64,000 nucleotides of DNA from Pseudomonas viridiflava. GTDB lineage: Bacteria > Pseudomonadota > Gammaproteobacteria > Pseudomonadales > Pseudomonadaceae. The first letter of the stretch is position 1; the number at the start of each line of letters is the position of its first letter. The notes below the pieces were generated by a model, which saw nothing but the letters and a program-made list of their open reading frames with translations, had not been told where the DNA came from and did not search any database. Positions 18,670-29,574 of this stretch are shown in pieces. The position numbers and the translations under genes are program-made. The stretch is taken from positions 310,001 through 374,000 of the forward strand of contig NZ_UUON01000024.1 of NCBI RefSeq assembly GCF_900590885.1, written 5' to 3'.

Positions 18670-19680
18670 TTACGCAAGGTCTTTTATCAACAACTGCGCC
18701 AGCTGCACAGCATTAAGGGCTGCACCCTTGCGTACGTTATCTGACGTCAGCCACAGATTTAGTTCCGCCGGGTCATCCACGCCTGCGCGCACCCGGCCAA
18801 CATAGACTACATCCTGGCCGACCGCATCGCCCACGGCGGTGGGGTAATCACCCTCCTCCACCCGTTCGATACCCGGCGCTGCATCGAGTACACGGTTGAC
18901 GGCGACCAGGTCGACCGCCTGGCCCAATTGCAATGACACAGTCAGGCTATCGCCAAAAAACACCGGGGCTTGAACGCAAGTTGCGGAAATCTTTAGCAAA
19001 GGAGTTTCCAGCACCGCGCGCAGTTCGTGAATCAGACGTTTCTCAAGAGAGGTATGGCCTTGGGCATCTGGCGTACCGACTTGGGCCAACAAGTTGAAGG
19101 CCATCTGCCGATCGAAAAATTGCGGCTCCAGCGGACGCACATTCAGCAACTCGGCCGTTTGCCGGGCCAGTTCACTGACTGCTTCACGGCCTTGGGCCGA
19201 CACCGCCAGGTTGGCGGTGACGCTGACGCGCTGGATATCCAGCAAGCCGCGCAAGGGCGCCAGGACCACCGCCAGGTTGGTGGCGGACGGGCTTGGGCTG
19301 CTGAGCTGGAACGGTTTTTTCAGACCTTTGAGCACGTGCGCGTTGGCTTCCGGCACCACCTGGGGTGCCTGTTCGGCAGGCAAGGCGCCAGACAGGTCGA
19401 TCACCGAACAACCCGCTGCGGTGGCACGCGGCGCGAAGCTCAAGGTCACCGCCGGGCCGGCGGCGAAAAACGCCAGCTGCACTTTGCTGAAGTCGAACTC
19501 ATCGACTTCCTTGACCCGCACGTTCTTGCCGCGAAATGGCACCGACGCGCCGGCGGAGTTGTTGCCGGCCAGCAGGTACAGGGTGCCCACCGGGAACGCC
19601 AGCTCTTCGAGAATCTGCACCAGGGTTTCACCGACGGTGCCGGTGGCGCCGATCACGGCGATTTCAAAGGTCTGGGTCAT
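18670..19680 (-). CDS. usg: USG-1-like protein, inactive aspartate-semialdehyde dehydrogenase homologue
   Basis: The 336-residue protein has the Asd fold: dinucleotide motif VIGATGTVGETL at the N-terminus and a C-terminal dimerisation domain. At the active-site position, where true Asd enzymes have N-C-T, it reads SPSPSAT (about 128-134), with Ala in place of the catalytic Cys, so it should not make aspartate semialdehyde. Such USG-1-like paralogues sit between asd and fimV in pseudomonads; their role is unknown. The ATG at 19680 has GAGG upstream and is preferred to one at 19698. The true asd is the next gene upstream. Confidence 0.88.
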   Translation of the reverse strand: MTQTFEIAVIGATGTVGETLVQILEELAFPVGTLYLLAGNNSAGASVPFRGKNVRVKEVDEFDFSKVQLAFFAAGPAVTLSFAPRATAAGCSVIDLSGALPAEQAPQVVPEANAHVLKGLKKPFQLSSPSPSATNLAVVLAPLRGLLDIQRVSVTANLAVSAQGREAVSELARQTAELLNVRPLEPQFFDRQMAFNLLAQVGTPDAQGHTSLEKRLIHELRAVLETPLLKISATCVQAPVFFGDSLTVSLQLGQAVDLVAVNRVLDAAPGIERVEEGDYPTAVGDAVGQDVVYVGRVRAGVDDPAELNLWLTSDNVRKGAALNAVQLAQLLIKDLA

Positions 19681-19776
19681 GGGAGCTGCCTCGGGCATTG
19701 CGGGGGGAGCGGCACTTTACCGGGTGGTTGGGGGTGAGGCAATTAAGCTGGGTTTTGTGGTGGGGCTGAGGGCCCT

Positions 19777-19847
19777 ATCGGGGGGCAAGCCCCCTCCCAC
19801 ACTTGAAGGTATTCACAATTCAAAATGTGGGAGGGCGCTTGCCCGAT
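19777..19847. repeat. REPIN
   Basis: Inverted arms ATCGGGGGGCAAGCCCCCTC at 19777 and GTGGGAGGGCGCTTGCCCGAT at the right end, separated by about 30 bases (CTTGAAGGTATTCACAATTC). It lies between usg and the asd terminator. Both arms carry small deviations from the core. Confidence 0.85.
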
Positions 19848-19865
19848 GAGGGCCTCAAGGGCAAT

Positions 19866-19902
19866 AAAAAACCCCATGCCTGTCACCAGAGCACGGGGTT
19901 CT
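19866..19902 (-). terminator. Terminator after asd
   Basis: On the minus strand GAACCCCGTGC pairs with GCATGGGGTT (one G-T) and is followed by TTTTATT. It lies 18 bases past the asd stop. Confidence 0.8.
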
Positions 19903-19919
19903 CAAAAATCTGGCAGCGA

Positions 19920-21032
19920 TCAACGCTCCAGCAAAATCCGCAGCATGCGACGCAACGGCTCAGCCGCGCCCCACAGCAGTTGGTCACCCACGGTGAACGC
20001 ACCGAGGAACTGGCTGCCCATGTTCAGCTTGCGCAGACGGCCAACTGGCACATTCAGGGTACCGGTGACCTTGGTCGGGCTCAGCTCCTGCATGCTGATA
20101 TCGCGGTTGTTCGGCACCAGCTTGACCCATGGGTTGTGCTGGCTGATCAGCCCTTCGATATCGGCGATCGGCACGTCTTTGTTGAGCTTGATGGTCAGCG
20201 CCTGGCTGTGGCAACGCATGGCGCCGATGCGCACGCAGATGCCGTCCACCGGGATCGGGCTCTTGAAGCGACCGAGAATCTTGTTGGTCTCGGCCTGGGC
20301 CTTCCACTCTTCGCGGCTCTGGCCGTTCGGCAGTTCTTTGTCGATCCACGGGATCAGGCTGCCGGCCAATGGCACGCCGAAGTTCTCGGTCGGGTAGGCG
20401 TCGCTGCGCATGGCTTCGGCCACGCGACGGTCGATGTCGAGGATCGCGCTGGCCGGATCGGCCAGTTGATCGGCGACAGCGGCGTGGGTCGCGCCCATCT
20501 GCTTGATCAGCTCACGCATGTTCTGCGCGCCGGCACCGGAAGCTGCCTGATAGGTCATGGCGCTCATCCACTCGACCAGGCCGGCTTCGAACAAGCCGCC
20601 CAGGCCCATCAGCATCAGGCTGACAGTGCAGTTGCCGCCGACGTAGTTCTTGGTGCCGGCATCCAGCTGCTGGTCGATGACCTTGCGGTTCACCGGGTCG
20701 AGGATGATCACCGCGTCGTCCTGCATGCGCAGGCTCGAGGCGGCGTCGATCCAGTAACCCTGCCAGCCGGCTTCGCGCAGCTTGGGGAAGACTTCGCTGG
20801 TGTAGTCGCCACCCTGGCAGGTCACGATCACGTCGAGGGTCTTGAGCTCGTCAATGCTGTAGGCATCCTTGAGCGGAGCAATGTCCTTGCCCACGGACGG
20901 CCCTTGGCCACCCACGTTCGACGTGGTGAAAAACACCGGCTCAATAAGATCGAAATCCTGCTCTTCCAGCATCCGCTGCATGAGCACGGAACCGACCATA
21001 CCGCGCCAACCGATCAGACCTACACGTTTCAT
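19920..21032 (-). CDS. asd: Aspartate-semialdehyde dehydrogenase
   Basis: The 370-residue enzyme reduces aspartyl phosphate to aspartate semialdehyde, the branch point to lysine/diaminopimelate, threonine and methionine. It starts with the NADP-binding [18 protein letters not shown] and has catalytic Cys135 in [12 protein letters not shown]; the substrate-binding [11 protein letters not shown] is also present. The length and motif set fit the gammaproteobacterial enzyme. It follows leuB with a 64-base gap and has its own terminator, so leuB-asd may share a transcript. Confidence 0.97.
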   Translation of the reverse strand: MKRVGLIGWRGMVGSVLMQRMLEEQDFDLIEPVFFTTSNVGGQGPSVGKDIAPLKDAYSIDELKTLDVIVTCQGGDYTSEVFPKLREAGWQGYWIDAASSLRMQDDAVIILDPVNRKVIDQQLDAGTKNYVGGNCTVSLMLMGLGGLFEAGLVEWMSAMTYQAASGAGAQNMRELIKQMGATHAAVADQLADPASAILDIDRRVAEAMRSDAYPTENFGVPLAGSLIPWIDKELPNGQSREEWKAQAETNKILGRFKSPIPVDGICVRIGAMRCHSQALTIKLNKDVPIADIEGLISQHNPWVKLVPNNRDISMQELSPTKVTGTLNVPVGRLRKLNMGSQFLGAFTVGDQLLWGAAEPLRRMLRILLER

Positions 21033-21096
21033 CGCAACTACACCTTGTTAAAAAGTGGGCCGCCTTGCAGCAACATCTGCAAGCGGGCCCGAGAGA

Positions 21097-22179
<1,083 letters not shown>

Positions 22180-22231
22180 GGGTTCCTCATTTCATCAAGC
22201 GACCCGCCCGTGGGCAGGCCGGAAAAATTGA

Positions 22232-22996
22232 TCAGCGCTCAGCGAAGACCACCAGCACGTCGGTGCTGAAGGTGCCGTCGGCCTGAATTTCGTAGTAGTC
22301 GCGTACTTCCTGGCCCATCGCCTTTTGCAGCTCGAGGATTGCTGCGCGCAATACCTCGGGCGTACGCATGCGCTCGACCCAAGAGGTGTATTCCAGGCGC
22401 AGGCGCTGACGACTGCTGGTGCGCACATGCAAGCCGGATTCGCTGAGCTGCTGCATCCATTCGGCGGCTGAGTAATCGCGCACGTGGCTGGTGTCGCGCA
22501 GCACTTCGACGGTTTGCAGGTAAGTGTCCAACAACGGGCTGCCCGGTGACAACACGTCGACGAAGGCCACCACGCCGCCCGGCTTGAGTACCCGGCGCAC
22601 TTCACGCAGGGCCAGGCCGAGGTCGCTCCAGTGGTGGGCCGAGTAGCGGCTGAACACGAAGTCGAACTCGCCATCGGCAAACGGCAGGCGTTCGGCGGCG
22701 CCGTTGACGGTGCTGATGTTGTTGAAGCCGCGATCCTGTGCAGCGCCAGCCACTACGTCGAGCATCTGCTGGGACAGGTCGTAGGCCACCACTTCTTTAA
22801 CCAGCGGCGCGACGTGAAAGCTGACATGCCCGGCGCCGCAGCCCAGATCCAGTAGCCGTGCACCGCTCTGCCCGGCCAATTCGGCCTGGAGCAGCGCGAA
22901 TTCGGTGCCTTGGGCGTGCACGGCACTGCTCAGGTAGGCCGAGGCTTGCTCGCCGAATTGCTTTTGCACGACTTGGGTGTGGGCGGTGGTGGTCAT
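22232..22996 (-). CDS. Class I SAM-dependent methyltransferase (UbiE-like) in the leu cluster
   Basis: The 254-residue protein has motif I LLDLGCGAGHVSFHVAP, an acid after strand two (VVAYDLSQQML), motif II around LPFADGEFDFVFSRYSAHHW and LREVRRVLKPGGVVAFVDV. This is the Methyltransf_11/UbiE type, acting on a small molecule or lipid quinone rather than nucleic acid. An equivalent gene lies between leuD and leuB in P. aeruginosa. AGGAAGCCCC precedes the ATG. No leucine-pathway step needs a methyltransferase, so the substrate is open. Confidence 0.88.
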   Translation of the reverse strand: MTTTAHTQVVQKQFGEQASAYLSSAVHAQGTEFALLQAELAGQSGARLLDLGCGAGHVSFHVAPLVKEVVAYDLSQQMLDVVAGAAQDRGFNNISTVNGAAERLPFADGEFDFVFSRYSAHHWSDLGLALREVRRVLKPGGVVAFVDVLSPGSPLLDTYLQTVEVLRDTSHVRDYSAAEWMQQLSESGLHVRTSSRQRLRLEYTSWVERMRTPEVLRAAILELQKAMGQEVRDYYEIQADGTFSTDVLVVFAER

Positions 22997-23037
22997 GGGG
23001 CTTCCTCAGTGGACCTAGTGGTGTTTGTTCTGGCCTC

Positions 23038-23109
23038 ATCGGGGGCAAGCCCCCTCCCACATTTTGATTTGTGAATACATTCAAAGGTGGGAGGGGGCTT
23101 GCCCCCGAT
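23038..23109. repeat. REPIN between the methyltransferase gene and leuD
   Basis: Inverted arms ATCGGGGGCAAGCCCCCTCC and GTGGGAGGGGGCTTGCCCCC flank about 28 bases (ATTTTGATTTGTGAATACAT). It lies within the leuC-leuD-methyltransferase-leuB gene row and could fold in the message. Confidence 0.88.
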
Positions 23110-23128
23110 AGCGGCGGTCCTGCCTACA

Positions 23129-23770
23129 TCAATCGCGAAACAACCAAGGCTGGCTAGCCCGGTGCCTGGTTTCAAACGCAGCAATCGCATCGCCGTCCTG
23201 CAAGGTCAGGCCAATATCATCCAGGCCATTGATCAGGCAGTGCTTACGGAACGCATCCACTTCAAAGTGATACACCTTGCCATCCGGACGGGTCACGGTT
23301 TGCGCGGCCAGGTCGACGGTCAGCTGGTAGCCCACATCGGCTTCCACCTGCTTGAACAGTTCGTCGACTTCTTCATCGGTCAAGATGATCGGCAGCAAGC
23401 CGTTCTTGAAGCTGTTGTTGAAGAAGATGTCGGCGTAGCTCGGCGCGATGATGCTGCGAAAGCCATATTCTTCCAGGGCCCACGGCGCGTGTTCACGGCT
23501 GGAGCCGCAGCCGAAGTTTTCCCGCGCCAGCAACACGCTGGCGCCTTGGTAGCGCTCGGCGTTGAGCACGAAATCCTTGTTCAGCGGGCGCTTGGAGTTG
23601 TCCTGATAGGCGTAGCCCACGTCCAGGTAGCGCCACTCGTCGAACAGGTTCGGGCCGAAGCCGGTGCGCTTGATCGACTTCAAGAACTGCTTGGGGATGA
23701 TCTGGTCGGTGTCCACGTTGGCACGGTCCAACGGCGCGACAAGACCTGTGTGTTGGGTAAAAGCTCTCAT
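23129..23770 (-). CDS. leuD: 3-isopropylmalate dehydratase, small subunit
   Basis: The 213-residue LeuD forms with LeuC the isopropylmalate isomerase of leucine synthesis. It opens with [24 protein letters not shown] and contains the swivel-domain motif [16 protein letters not shown] that positions the substrate carboxylates. Length is normal for the proteobacterial form. It is 10 bases downstream of leuC, so both subunits come from one message. Confidence 0.97.
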   Translation of the reverse strand: MRAFTQHTGLVAPLDRANVDTDQIIPKQFLKSIKRTGFGPNLFDEWRYLDVGYAYQDNSKRPLNKDFVLNAERYQGASVLLARENFGCGSSREHAPWALEEYGFRSIIAPSYADIFFNNSFKNGLLPIILTDEEVDELFKQVEADVGYQLTVDLAAQTVTRPDGKVYHFEVDAFRKHCLINGLDDIGLTLQDGDAIAAFETRHRASQPWLFRD

Positions 23771-23780
23771 CGGGTATTCC

Positions 23781-25199
23781 TCAGATCAATTCGCGAACGT
23801 CGATGAAACGACCGTTGACGGCAGCCGCAGCGGCCATGGCCGGGCTGACCAGGTGGGTACGGCCACCGGCGCCCTGACGCCCTTCGAAGTTACGGTTGGA
23901 GGTGGACGCGCAATGCTCGCCCGACTCCAAACGGTCCGGGTTCATCGCCAGGCACATGGAGCAGCCCGGCTCACGCCATTCAAAACCGGCTTCGAGGAAG
24001 ATCTTGTCCAGGCCTTCTGCTTCGGCTTGCGCCTTGACCAGGCCCGAGCCCGGCACCACGATGGCTTGCTTGATGGTCGAGGCCACCTTGCGACCCTTGG
24101 CGATGACGGCTGCGGCGCGCAAGTCTTCGATCCGCGAGTTGGTGCAGGAACCGATGAACACGCGGTCCAGCTGAATATCGGTGATCGCCTGGTTGGCTTT
24201 GAGGCCCATGTACTTCAAGGCGCGCTCGATGGAACCGCGCTTGACCAAATCAGCCTCTTTGGCTGGGTCCGGCACGTTCTGGTCCACCGCCAAGACCATT
24301 TCCGGGGACGTGCCCCAGCTGACTTGCGGCTTGATCTGCGCGGCGTCCAGCTCAACCACGGTGTCAAACACCGCGTCGGCGTCGGAGACCAGGTCTTTCC
24401 AGGCTTCAACGGCGGCATCCCAATCGGCGCCAGCCGGTGCGAATGGGCGACCTTTTACGTATTCAACGGTTTTCTCATCCGCCGCGACCATGCCCACGCG
24501 GGCACCGGCTTCGATGGACATGTTGCAGATGGTCATGCGGCCTTCGATGGACAGGTCGCGAATCGCGCTGCCGGCGAACTCGATGGCATGGCCGTTACCG
24601 CCGGCGGTGCCGATCTTGCCGATCACGGCGAGCACGATGTCCTTGGCGGTCACGCCAAAGGGCAACTTGCCTTCGACTTTAACCAACATGTTTTTCATTT
24701 TCTTGGCGACCAGGCACTGCGTGGCGAACACGTGTTCAACCTCGGAGGTACCGATGCCGTGGGCCAGGGCACCAAAGGCGCCATGGGTGGAGGTGTGGGA
24801 GTCGCCGCAGACCACGGTCATGCCCGGCAAGGTTGCGCCCTGCTCCGGGCCGATCACGTGGACGATGCCTTGACGCACGTCATTCATCTTGAATTCGGTG
24901 ATGCCATATTCGTCGCAGTAATCGTCGAGGGTCTGCACCTGCAAACGCGACACGGTGTCGACAATGGCGTCGATCCCGCCCTTGCGCTCCGGGGTGGTCG
25001 GCACGTTGTGGTCCGGGGTGGCGATGATCGAGTCGACGCGCCAAGGCTTGCGCCCGGCCAGTCGCAAACCTTCGAACGCTTGGGGCGAGGTCACTTCATG
25101 GATGATGTGACGGTCGATATAGATCAGCGACGACCCATCATCGCGCCGTTTCACTTCATGGGAATCCCAAAGCTTGTCGTAAAGCGTTTTGCCGGCCAT
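23781..25199 (-). CDS. leuC: 3-isopropylmalate dehydratase, large subunit
   Basis: The 472-residue aconitase-family subunit carries the [4Fe-4S] cluster through Cys in [13 protein letters not shown] and the pair in [11 protein letters not shown]. Substrate motifs [20 protein letters not shown] are present. It is the first gene of the leuCD cluster and is divergent from a LysR regulator beginning at 25339, with about 140 bases between the two starts. The arrangement suggests LysR control of leucine biosynthesis, which sequence alone does not prove. Confidence 0.97.
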   Translation of the reverse strand: MAGKTLYDKLWDSHEVKRRDDGSSLIYIDRHIIHEVTSPQAFEGLRLAGRKPWRVDSIIATPDHNVPTTPERKGGIDAIVDTVSRLQVQTLDDYCDEYGITEFKMNDVRQGIVHVIGPEQGATLPGMTVVCGDSHTSTHGAFGALAHGIGTSEVEHVFATQCLVAKKMKNMLVKVEGKLPFGVTAKDIVLAVIGKIGTAGGNGHAIEFAGSAIRDLSIEGRMTICNMSIEAGARVGMVAADEKTVEYVKGRPFAPAGADWDAAVEAWKDLVSDADAVFDTVVELDAAQIKPQVSWGTSPEMVLAVDQNVPDPAKEADLVKRGSIERALKYMGLKANQAITDIQLDRVFIGSCTNSRIEDLRAAAVIAKGRKVASTIKQAIVVPGSGLVKAQAEAEGLDKIFLEAGFEWREPGCSMCLAMNPDRLESGEHCASTSNRNFEGRQGAGGRTHLVSPAMAAAAAVNGRFIDVRELI

Positions 25200-25338
25200 C
25201 AGTCGGTCCTCATCAGCGGTATTTCATGCGCCGGGCTTTTCAATAACCCTTTGGCTTGTGAGGCTGATGGTATGGCGCTACATTAAATAACTCAAATTCA
25301 TATTTTTTATGCTTTGGATTACCAACTGGAATACCACC

Positions 25339-26229
25339 ATGGACCTGGCCAACCTTAATGCCTTTATCGCCATCGCCGAGACCGGCAGCTTCTCCGGCGC
25401 CGGTGAGCGCCTGCACCTGACCCAGCCGGCGATAAGCAAACGCATCGCCGGCCTGGAGCAACAATTGAAGGTGCGCCTGTTCGACCGCCTGGGCCGCGAA
25501 GTGGGCTTGACCGAGGCCGGCCGTGCCCTGCTGCCGCGTGCCTATCAGATCCTCAACGTGCTGGATGACACCCGCCGCGCCCTCACCAACCTCACCGGCG
25601 AAGTCAGCGGCCGCCTCACCCTGGCCACCAGCCACCATATCGGCCTGCATCGCCTGCCGCCGCTGCTGCGTACCTTTACCCGGGAATACCCGAACGTGGC
25701 GCTGGATATTCAGTTTCTCGATTCGGAAGTGGCCTACGAAGAAATCCTCCATGGCCGCGCCGAGGTGGCCGTGATCACCCTGGCACCCGACCCGCACCAT
25801 CTGGTGCGGGCAACCCCGGTGTGGGACGACCCGCTGGATTTCGTGGTGGCGCCGGAACACAGCCTGACCCTCAATGGCCGCATCAGCCTGGCCGATATTG
25901 CCGGGCACCCGGCGGTTTTCCCGGGGGGCAACACCTTTACCCACCATATTGTCAGCAAATTGTTCGAGGCCCAGGGCCTGACGCCAAACATCGCGATGAG
26001 CACTAACTACCTGGAAACTATCAAGATGATGGTGTCCATCGGCCTGGCCTGGAGCGTTTTGCCGCGCACCATGCTCGATGACCAGGTGGCAAGTATCGCT
26101 TTGCCGGGCATACAACTCAGTCGCCAGCTAGGCTATATCGTGCACACCGAAAGGACGCTGTCGAACGCTGCGCGGGCCTTCATGAGCCTATTGGATGCAC
26201 AGGTCGATCTGCCAGGGATACCGGCATGA
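25339..26229 (+). CDS. LysR family regulator divergent from leuC
   Basis: The 296-residue protein has the LysR winged helix at the N-terminus (DLANLNAFIAIAETGSFSGA, then LTQPAISKRIAGLEQQL as recognition helix) and a periplasmic-binding-protein-like effector domain. The ATG at 25339 is chosen because it begins the HTH; upstream codons would add residues without family counterpart. The same regulator sits beside leuC in P. aeruginosa. Classical LysR logic predicts binding in the AT-rich 25200-25338 gap and control of leuCD, perhaps with a leucine-pathway intermediate as signal. Confidence 0.9.
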   Translation: MDLANLNAFIAIAETGSFSGAGERLHLTQPAISKRIAGLEQQLKVRLFDRLGREVGLTEAGRALLPRAYQILNVLDDTRRALTNLTGEVSGRLTLATSHHIGLHRLPPLLRTFTREYPNVALDIQFLDSEVAYEEILHGRAEVAVITLAPDPHHLVRATPVWDDPLDFVVAPEHSLTLNGRISLADIAGHPAVFPGGNTFTHHIVSKLFEAQGLTPNIAMSTNYLETIKMMVSIGLAWSVLPRTMLDDQVASIALPGIQLSRQLGYIVHTERTLSNAARAFMSLLDAQVDLPGIPA

Positions 26230-26295
26230 AGCTGTGCGGCCTCAAGGTCTGAATAAAACCGCGCCGAACGCCCATTGAGCGAAGGCCCTTTGATA

Positions 26296-29200
26296 ATGCG
26301 CAACCCCGTCGATTCCGTCCCACCCTTGCCCCGCATTTACGCCCTTGACCCCCAAGAGGCGGAGCAAAGCTGGGACAGCGCCCCGCAGCTGCTGGCCGCG
26401 CTGAATGCTGCCCGGCTGGGCGCCTGGTGCTGGGAAATCGACAGTGGACGCATCAGTTGGTCACGGGGTACCCAGGCGTTGTTCGGCTACGACCCGCGCC
26501 AGCCGCTGCCCAAGGACCTCGACTACCTCGACCTGCTCGCACCGCAGGACCGCGCCCGCGTGGTGCGGGCCTTTCACGCCGTGCTGGCGGGTGAGCCGTT
26601 CGAGCAGGCCATGCATCACCATATCCAGTGGCCGGACGGCACTCATCACTGGCTGGAAATCAACGGCAGCCTGGCGCCGGACAAGGCCGGCCGGCGCCGC
26701 ATGATCGGCGTGATCCGCGAAACCACGCGCCAGCGCGAGCGCGAGCACGCCCTCAGCCACTCGGAAAAACGCTTCGCCACGCTGTTTCACCTGTGCCCCA
26801 ACATGGTCCTGTTGACGCGCCAGTCCGACGGGCTGATCAGCGAAGCCAACCAGTATTTCGAGATGCTCTTCGGCTGGCCGCTGGCCGATGCCATCGGCCG
26901 CACCACCCTGGACCTGGGCCTGTGGCGCCACCCCGAGCAGCGCGCGCAACTGGTCAAGGCCACCCAGCGCAAGGGCCAGCCCATCACCATGGAGGTGCAG
27001 TTTTGCGCCAGTAACGGGCAGATCCACGATGGCACCCTCAGCGCGCAAAAGGTCGAGCTGGAGGGCCAGGCGTATTTGCTCAGCACTTTCCTCGACACCA
27101 CTGAACGCAAAAACGCCGAGCAGGCCCTCAAGGACAGCCAGGAGCGCCTCGACCTGGCCCTGGACTCCGCGCAACTGGGCACCTGGGACTGGCACATCCC
27201 CAGCGGCATGCTCTACGGCTCGGCCCGCGCCGCCCAATTGCATGGCTTGCCCGCCGAGCCCTTCCACGAATCCTTCGAGGCGTTTTTCGAGGGCATGCCC
27301 AATGAAGAGCGCGAAAACATGCGCAACGCCTATCGCACCCTGCGCGAAGGCCCGGCCGGCAACTACCAACTGACGTACCGCGTGCAAATGGAAGATGGCG
27401 CCTCGCGCTATCTGGAAAGCCGCGCCCGCCTCTATCGCGACGACCAGGGCGTGCCGCTGCGCATGGCTGGCACCCTGCTGGACATCACCGACCAGGTCGA
27501 GCGCGAACAACGCCTGAGCGCCTCCGAAGAGAAATTCGCCAGCCTGTTCCAGGCCAGCCCCGACCCGATCTGCGTGACCTGCCTGGGCAGCGGCGAATTT
27601 ATCGAGATCAACCCCGCCTTTACCCAGACCTTCGGCTGGACGGCCGCCGAGGTGATCGACAAGAGCGCCGAGCAGATCGGCCTGTGGGACGAGTCCAGCA
27701 AACGCCTGCAACGCATCGAACGGGTGATTCGCGAACAGGCGCTCGCCAATGTCGCCATCGTGGTGCATCACAAGGACGGCCAGGCGCTGACCTGCGTAAT
27801 CTCCAGCAGAATGATAAAAGTGGGCGACCAGCCCTGCATCGTCACCACCCTGCGCGATATCACCCAGCAACAGCGCTCGGAGGCGGCGCTGAAGGCCAGC
27901 GAAGAGAAATTCGCCAAGGCCTTCCATTCCAGTCCCGACGCAATTTCCATCACCGAGCGCGACACGGGCCGCTACGTGGAGGTCAACGACGGCTTCTGCC
28001 GCCTGACCGGCTACCGCGCCGACGAAGCCATCGGCCTCACGCTCTACCAGATCGGCATCTGGGCCGACGAAAACCAACGCTCGGCGCTGCTGGCCGAACT
28101 GCAGATCAAGGGCCGCATTCATCACCTGGAAATGCTCTGGCACAACAAACGTGGCGACGTGCTGGCGGTGGAGGTCTCGGTGGAGCCCATCACCCTCAAC
28201 GAAACCCCATGCCTGCTGCTGACCGCACGGGACGTGAGCCTGCTGAAAAACGCCCAGGCGCAGATCCGCCACCTGGCCTACCACGACCCGCTGACCAACC
28301 TGCCCAACCGCGCGCTGTTGATGGACCGCCTGAGCCAGCAGATCGCCTTGCTCAAGCGCCACAACCTGCGCGGCGCCCTGCTGTTTCTCGACCTTGACCA
28401 CTTTAAACACATCAACGACTCCCTCGGGCACCCGGTGGGCGACAGCGTGCTGAAAATCGTCACCGCGCGCCTGGAAGCCAGCGTGCGCATGGAGGACACC
28501 GTGGCGCGCCTGGGCGGCGACGAGTTCGTGGTCCTGCTCAGCGGCCTGGACGGCACACGCACCGAGGTCAGCCACCAGGTGCAGGAACTCGCCGATACCC
28601 TGCGCGAGCTGCTCTCGGAGCCGATGTTCCTCGATGGCCACCGCCTGCAAGTCACACCGAGTATTGGCGTGGCCTTGATTCCAGACCATGGCTCAACCCC
28701 GGCCGACCTGCTCAAGCGCGCCGACATCGCCCTGTACCGCGCCAAGGACTCGGGGCGCAACACCACGCAGATGTTCCACAACAGCATGCAAAAAACCGCC
28801 AGCGAACGGCTGCGCATGGAAACCGACCTGCGCCTGGCCCTGGCGCGCGGCGAGTTCAGCGTGCATTACCAGCCACAGGTGGATGCCCGCGGCAATCGGA
28901 TCGTTGGCGCCGAAGCCCTGGTGCGCTGGCAGCACCCACAGCTGGGCGCGCAGTCGCCGACTGAATTTATCAAGGTGCTGGAGGACAGCGGGCTGATACT
29001 GGAGGTGGGCACCTGGATACTCGACGAGGCCTGCGCCACCTTCGCCCAGCTGATCGCCGATGGCCTGGTGGACCCGCTGAATTTCAGCCTGTGCGTCAAC
29101 ATCAGCCCCCGGCAGTTTCGCCAGAACGACTTCGTCGAACGGGTGGAACGCAGCTTGCGCACGCACCACTTGCCCTTCAGCCTGTTAAAGCTGGAGATCA

Positions 29201-29574
29201 CCGAAGGCATCGTGATTCAGAACCTGGACGACACCATCAGCAAAATGCGCCGCCTGAAAAAGCTCGGCATCAGTTTTGCCATGGATGATTTCGGCACCGG
29301 TTATTCGTCACTGACCTACCTCAAGCGCCTGCCGGTGGATGCACTGAAGATCGACCAATCGTTCGTACGTGACGCGACGCACGACCCGAACGACGCGGAA
29401 ATTATCCGCGCCATCGTGGCCATGGCCCGCAGCCTGAACCTTGAGGTGATTGCCGAAGGGGTCGAGACGCTGGAGCAACTCGCCTTTCTGCAGGGGCTTG
29501 GTTGCCATTTGTATCAAGGGTATTTGCACAGCCGGCCGTTGCCTGTGGAAGGTTTCAGGCGGCTACTGGTATAG
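26296..29574 (+). CDS. Multi-PAS GGDEF-EAL cyclic-di-GMP protein
   Basis: The 1092-residue protein has no clear membrane helix. About five PAS/PAC units (roughly residues 30-650, with PAC endings such as GVIRETTRQRERE, STFLDTTERKNAE, GTLLDITDQVERE, TTLRDITQQQRSE) precede a GGDEF domain (LGGDEF near residue 739) and an EAL domain (GAEALVRW near 873). The GGDEF keeps its active motif and has RMED five residues before it, the RxxD inhibitory site. The EAL domain keeps NISPRQF, KLEITEG, DDFGTGYSS and AEGVET, so both cyclase and phosphodiesterase chemistry look possible. The ATG at 26296 follows GAAGG. Its last 20 bases overlap the convergent gene ending at 29555. Confidence 0.92.
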   Translation: MRNPVDSVPPLPRIYALDPQEAEQSWDSAPQLLAALNAARLGAWCWEIDSGRISWSRGTQALFGYDPRQPLPKDLDYLDLLAPQDRARVVRAFHAVLAGEPFEQAMHHHIQWPDGTHHWLEINGSLAPDKAGRRRMIGVIRETTRQREREHALSHSEKRFATLFHLCPNMVLLTRQSDGLISEANQYFEMLFGWPLADAIGRTTLDLGLWRHPEQRAQLVKATQRKGQPITMEVQFCASNGQIHDGTLSAQKVELEGQAYLLSTFLDTTERKNAEQALKDSQERLDLALDSAQLGTWDWHIPSGMLYGSARAAQLHGLPAEPFHESFEAFFEGMPNEERENMRNAYRTLREGPAGNYQLTYRVQMEDGASRYLESRARLYRDDQGVPLRMAGTLLDITDQVEREQRLSASEEKFASLFQASPDPICVTCLGSGEFIEINPAFTQTFGWTAAEVIDKSAEQIGLWDESSKRLQRIERVIREQALANVAIVVHHKDGQALTCVISSRMIKVGDQPCIVTTLRDITQQQRSEAALKASEEKFAKAFHSSPDAISITERDTGRYVEVNDGFCRLTGYRADEAIGLTLYQIGIWADENQRSALLAELQIKGRIHHLEMLWHNKRGDVLAVEVSVEPITLNETPCLLLTARDVSLLKNAQAQIRHLAYHDPLTNLPNRALLMDRLSQQIALLKRHNLRGALLFLDLDHFKHINDSLGHPVGDSVLKIVTARLEASVRMEDTVARLGGDEFVVLLSGLDGTRTEVSHQVQELADTLRELLSEPMFLDGHRLQVTPSIGVALIPDHGSTPADLLKRADIALYRAKDSGRNTTQMFHNSMQKTASERLRMETDLRLALARGEFSVHYQPQVDARGNRIVGAEALVRWQHPQLGAQSPTEFIKVLEDSGLILEVGTWILDEACATFAQLIADGLVDPLNFSLCVNISPRQFRQNDFVERVERSLRTHHLPFSLLKLEITEGIVIQNLDDTISKMRRLKKLGISFAMDDFGTGYSSLTYLKRLPVDALKIDQSFVRDATHDPNDAEIIRAIVAMARSLNLEVIAEGVETLEQLAFLQGLGCHLYQGYLHSRPLPVEGFRRLLV

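Noticed and set aside
26461..28689. 742-codon minus-strand frame opposite the PAS/GGDEF/EAL gene
   Set aside because: Composition is that of an antisense shadow (Gln/His/Ala/Val-rich) and no domain is recognisable, while the plus strand has clear domains.
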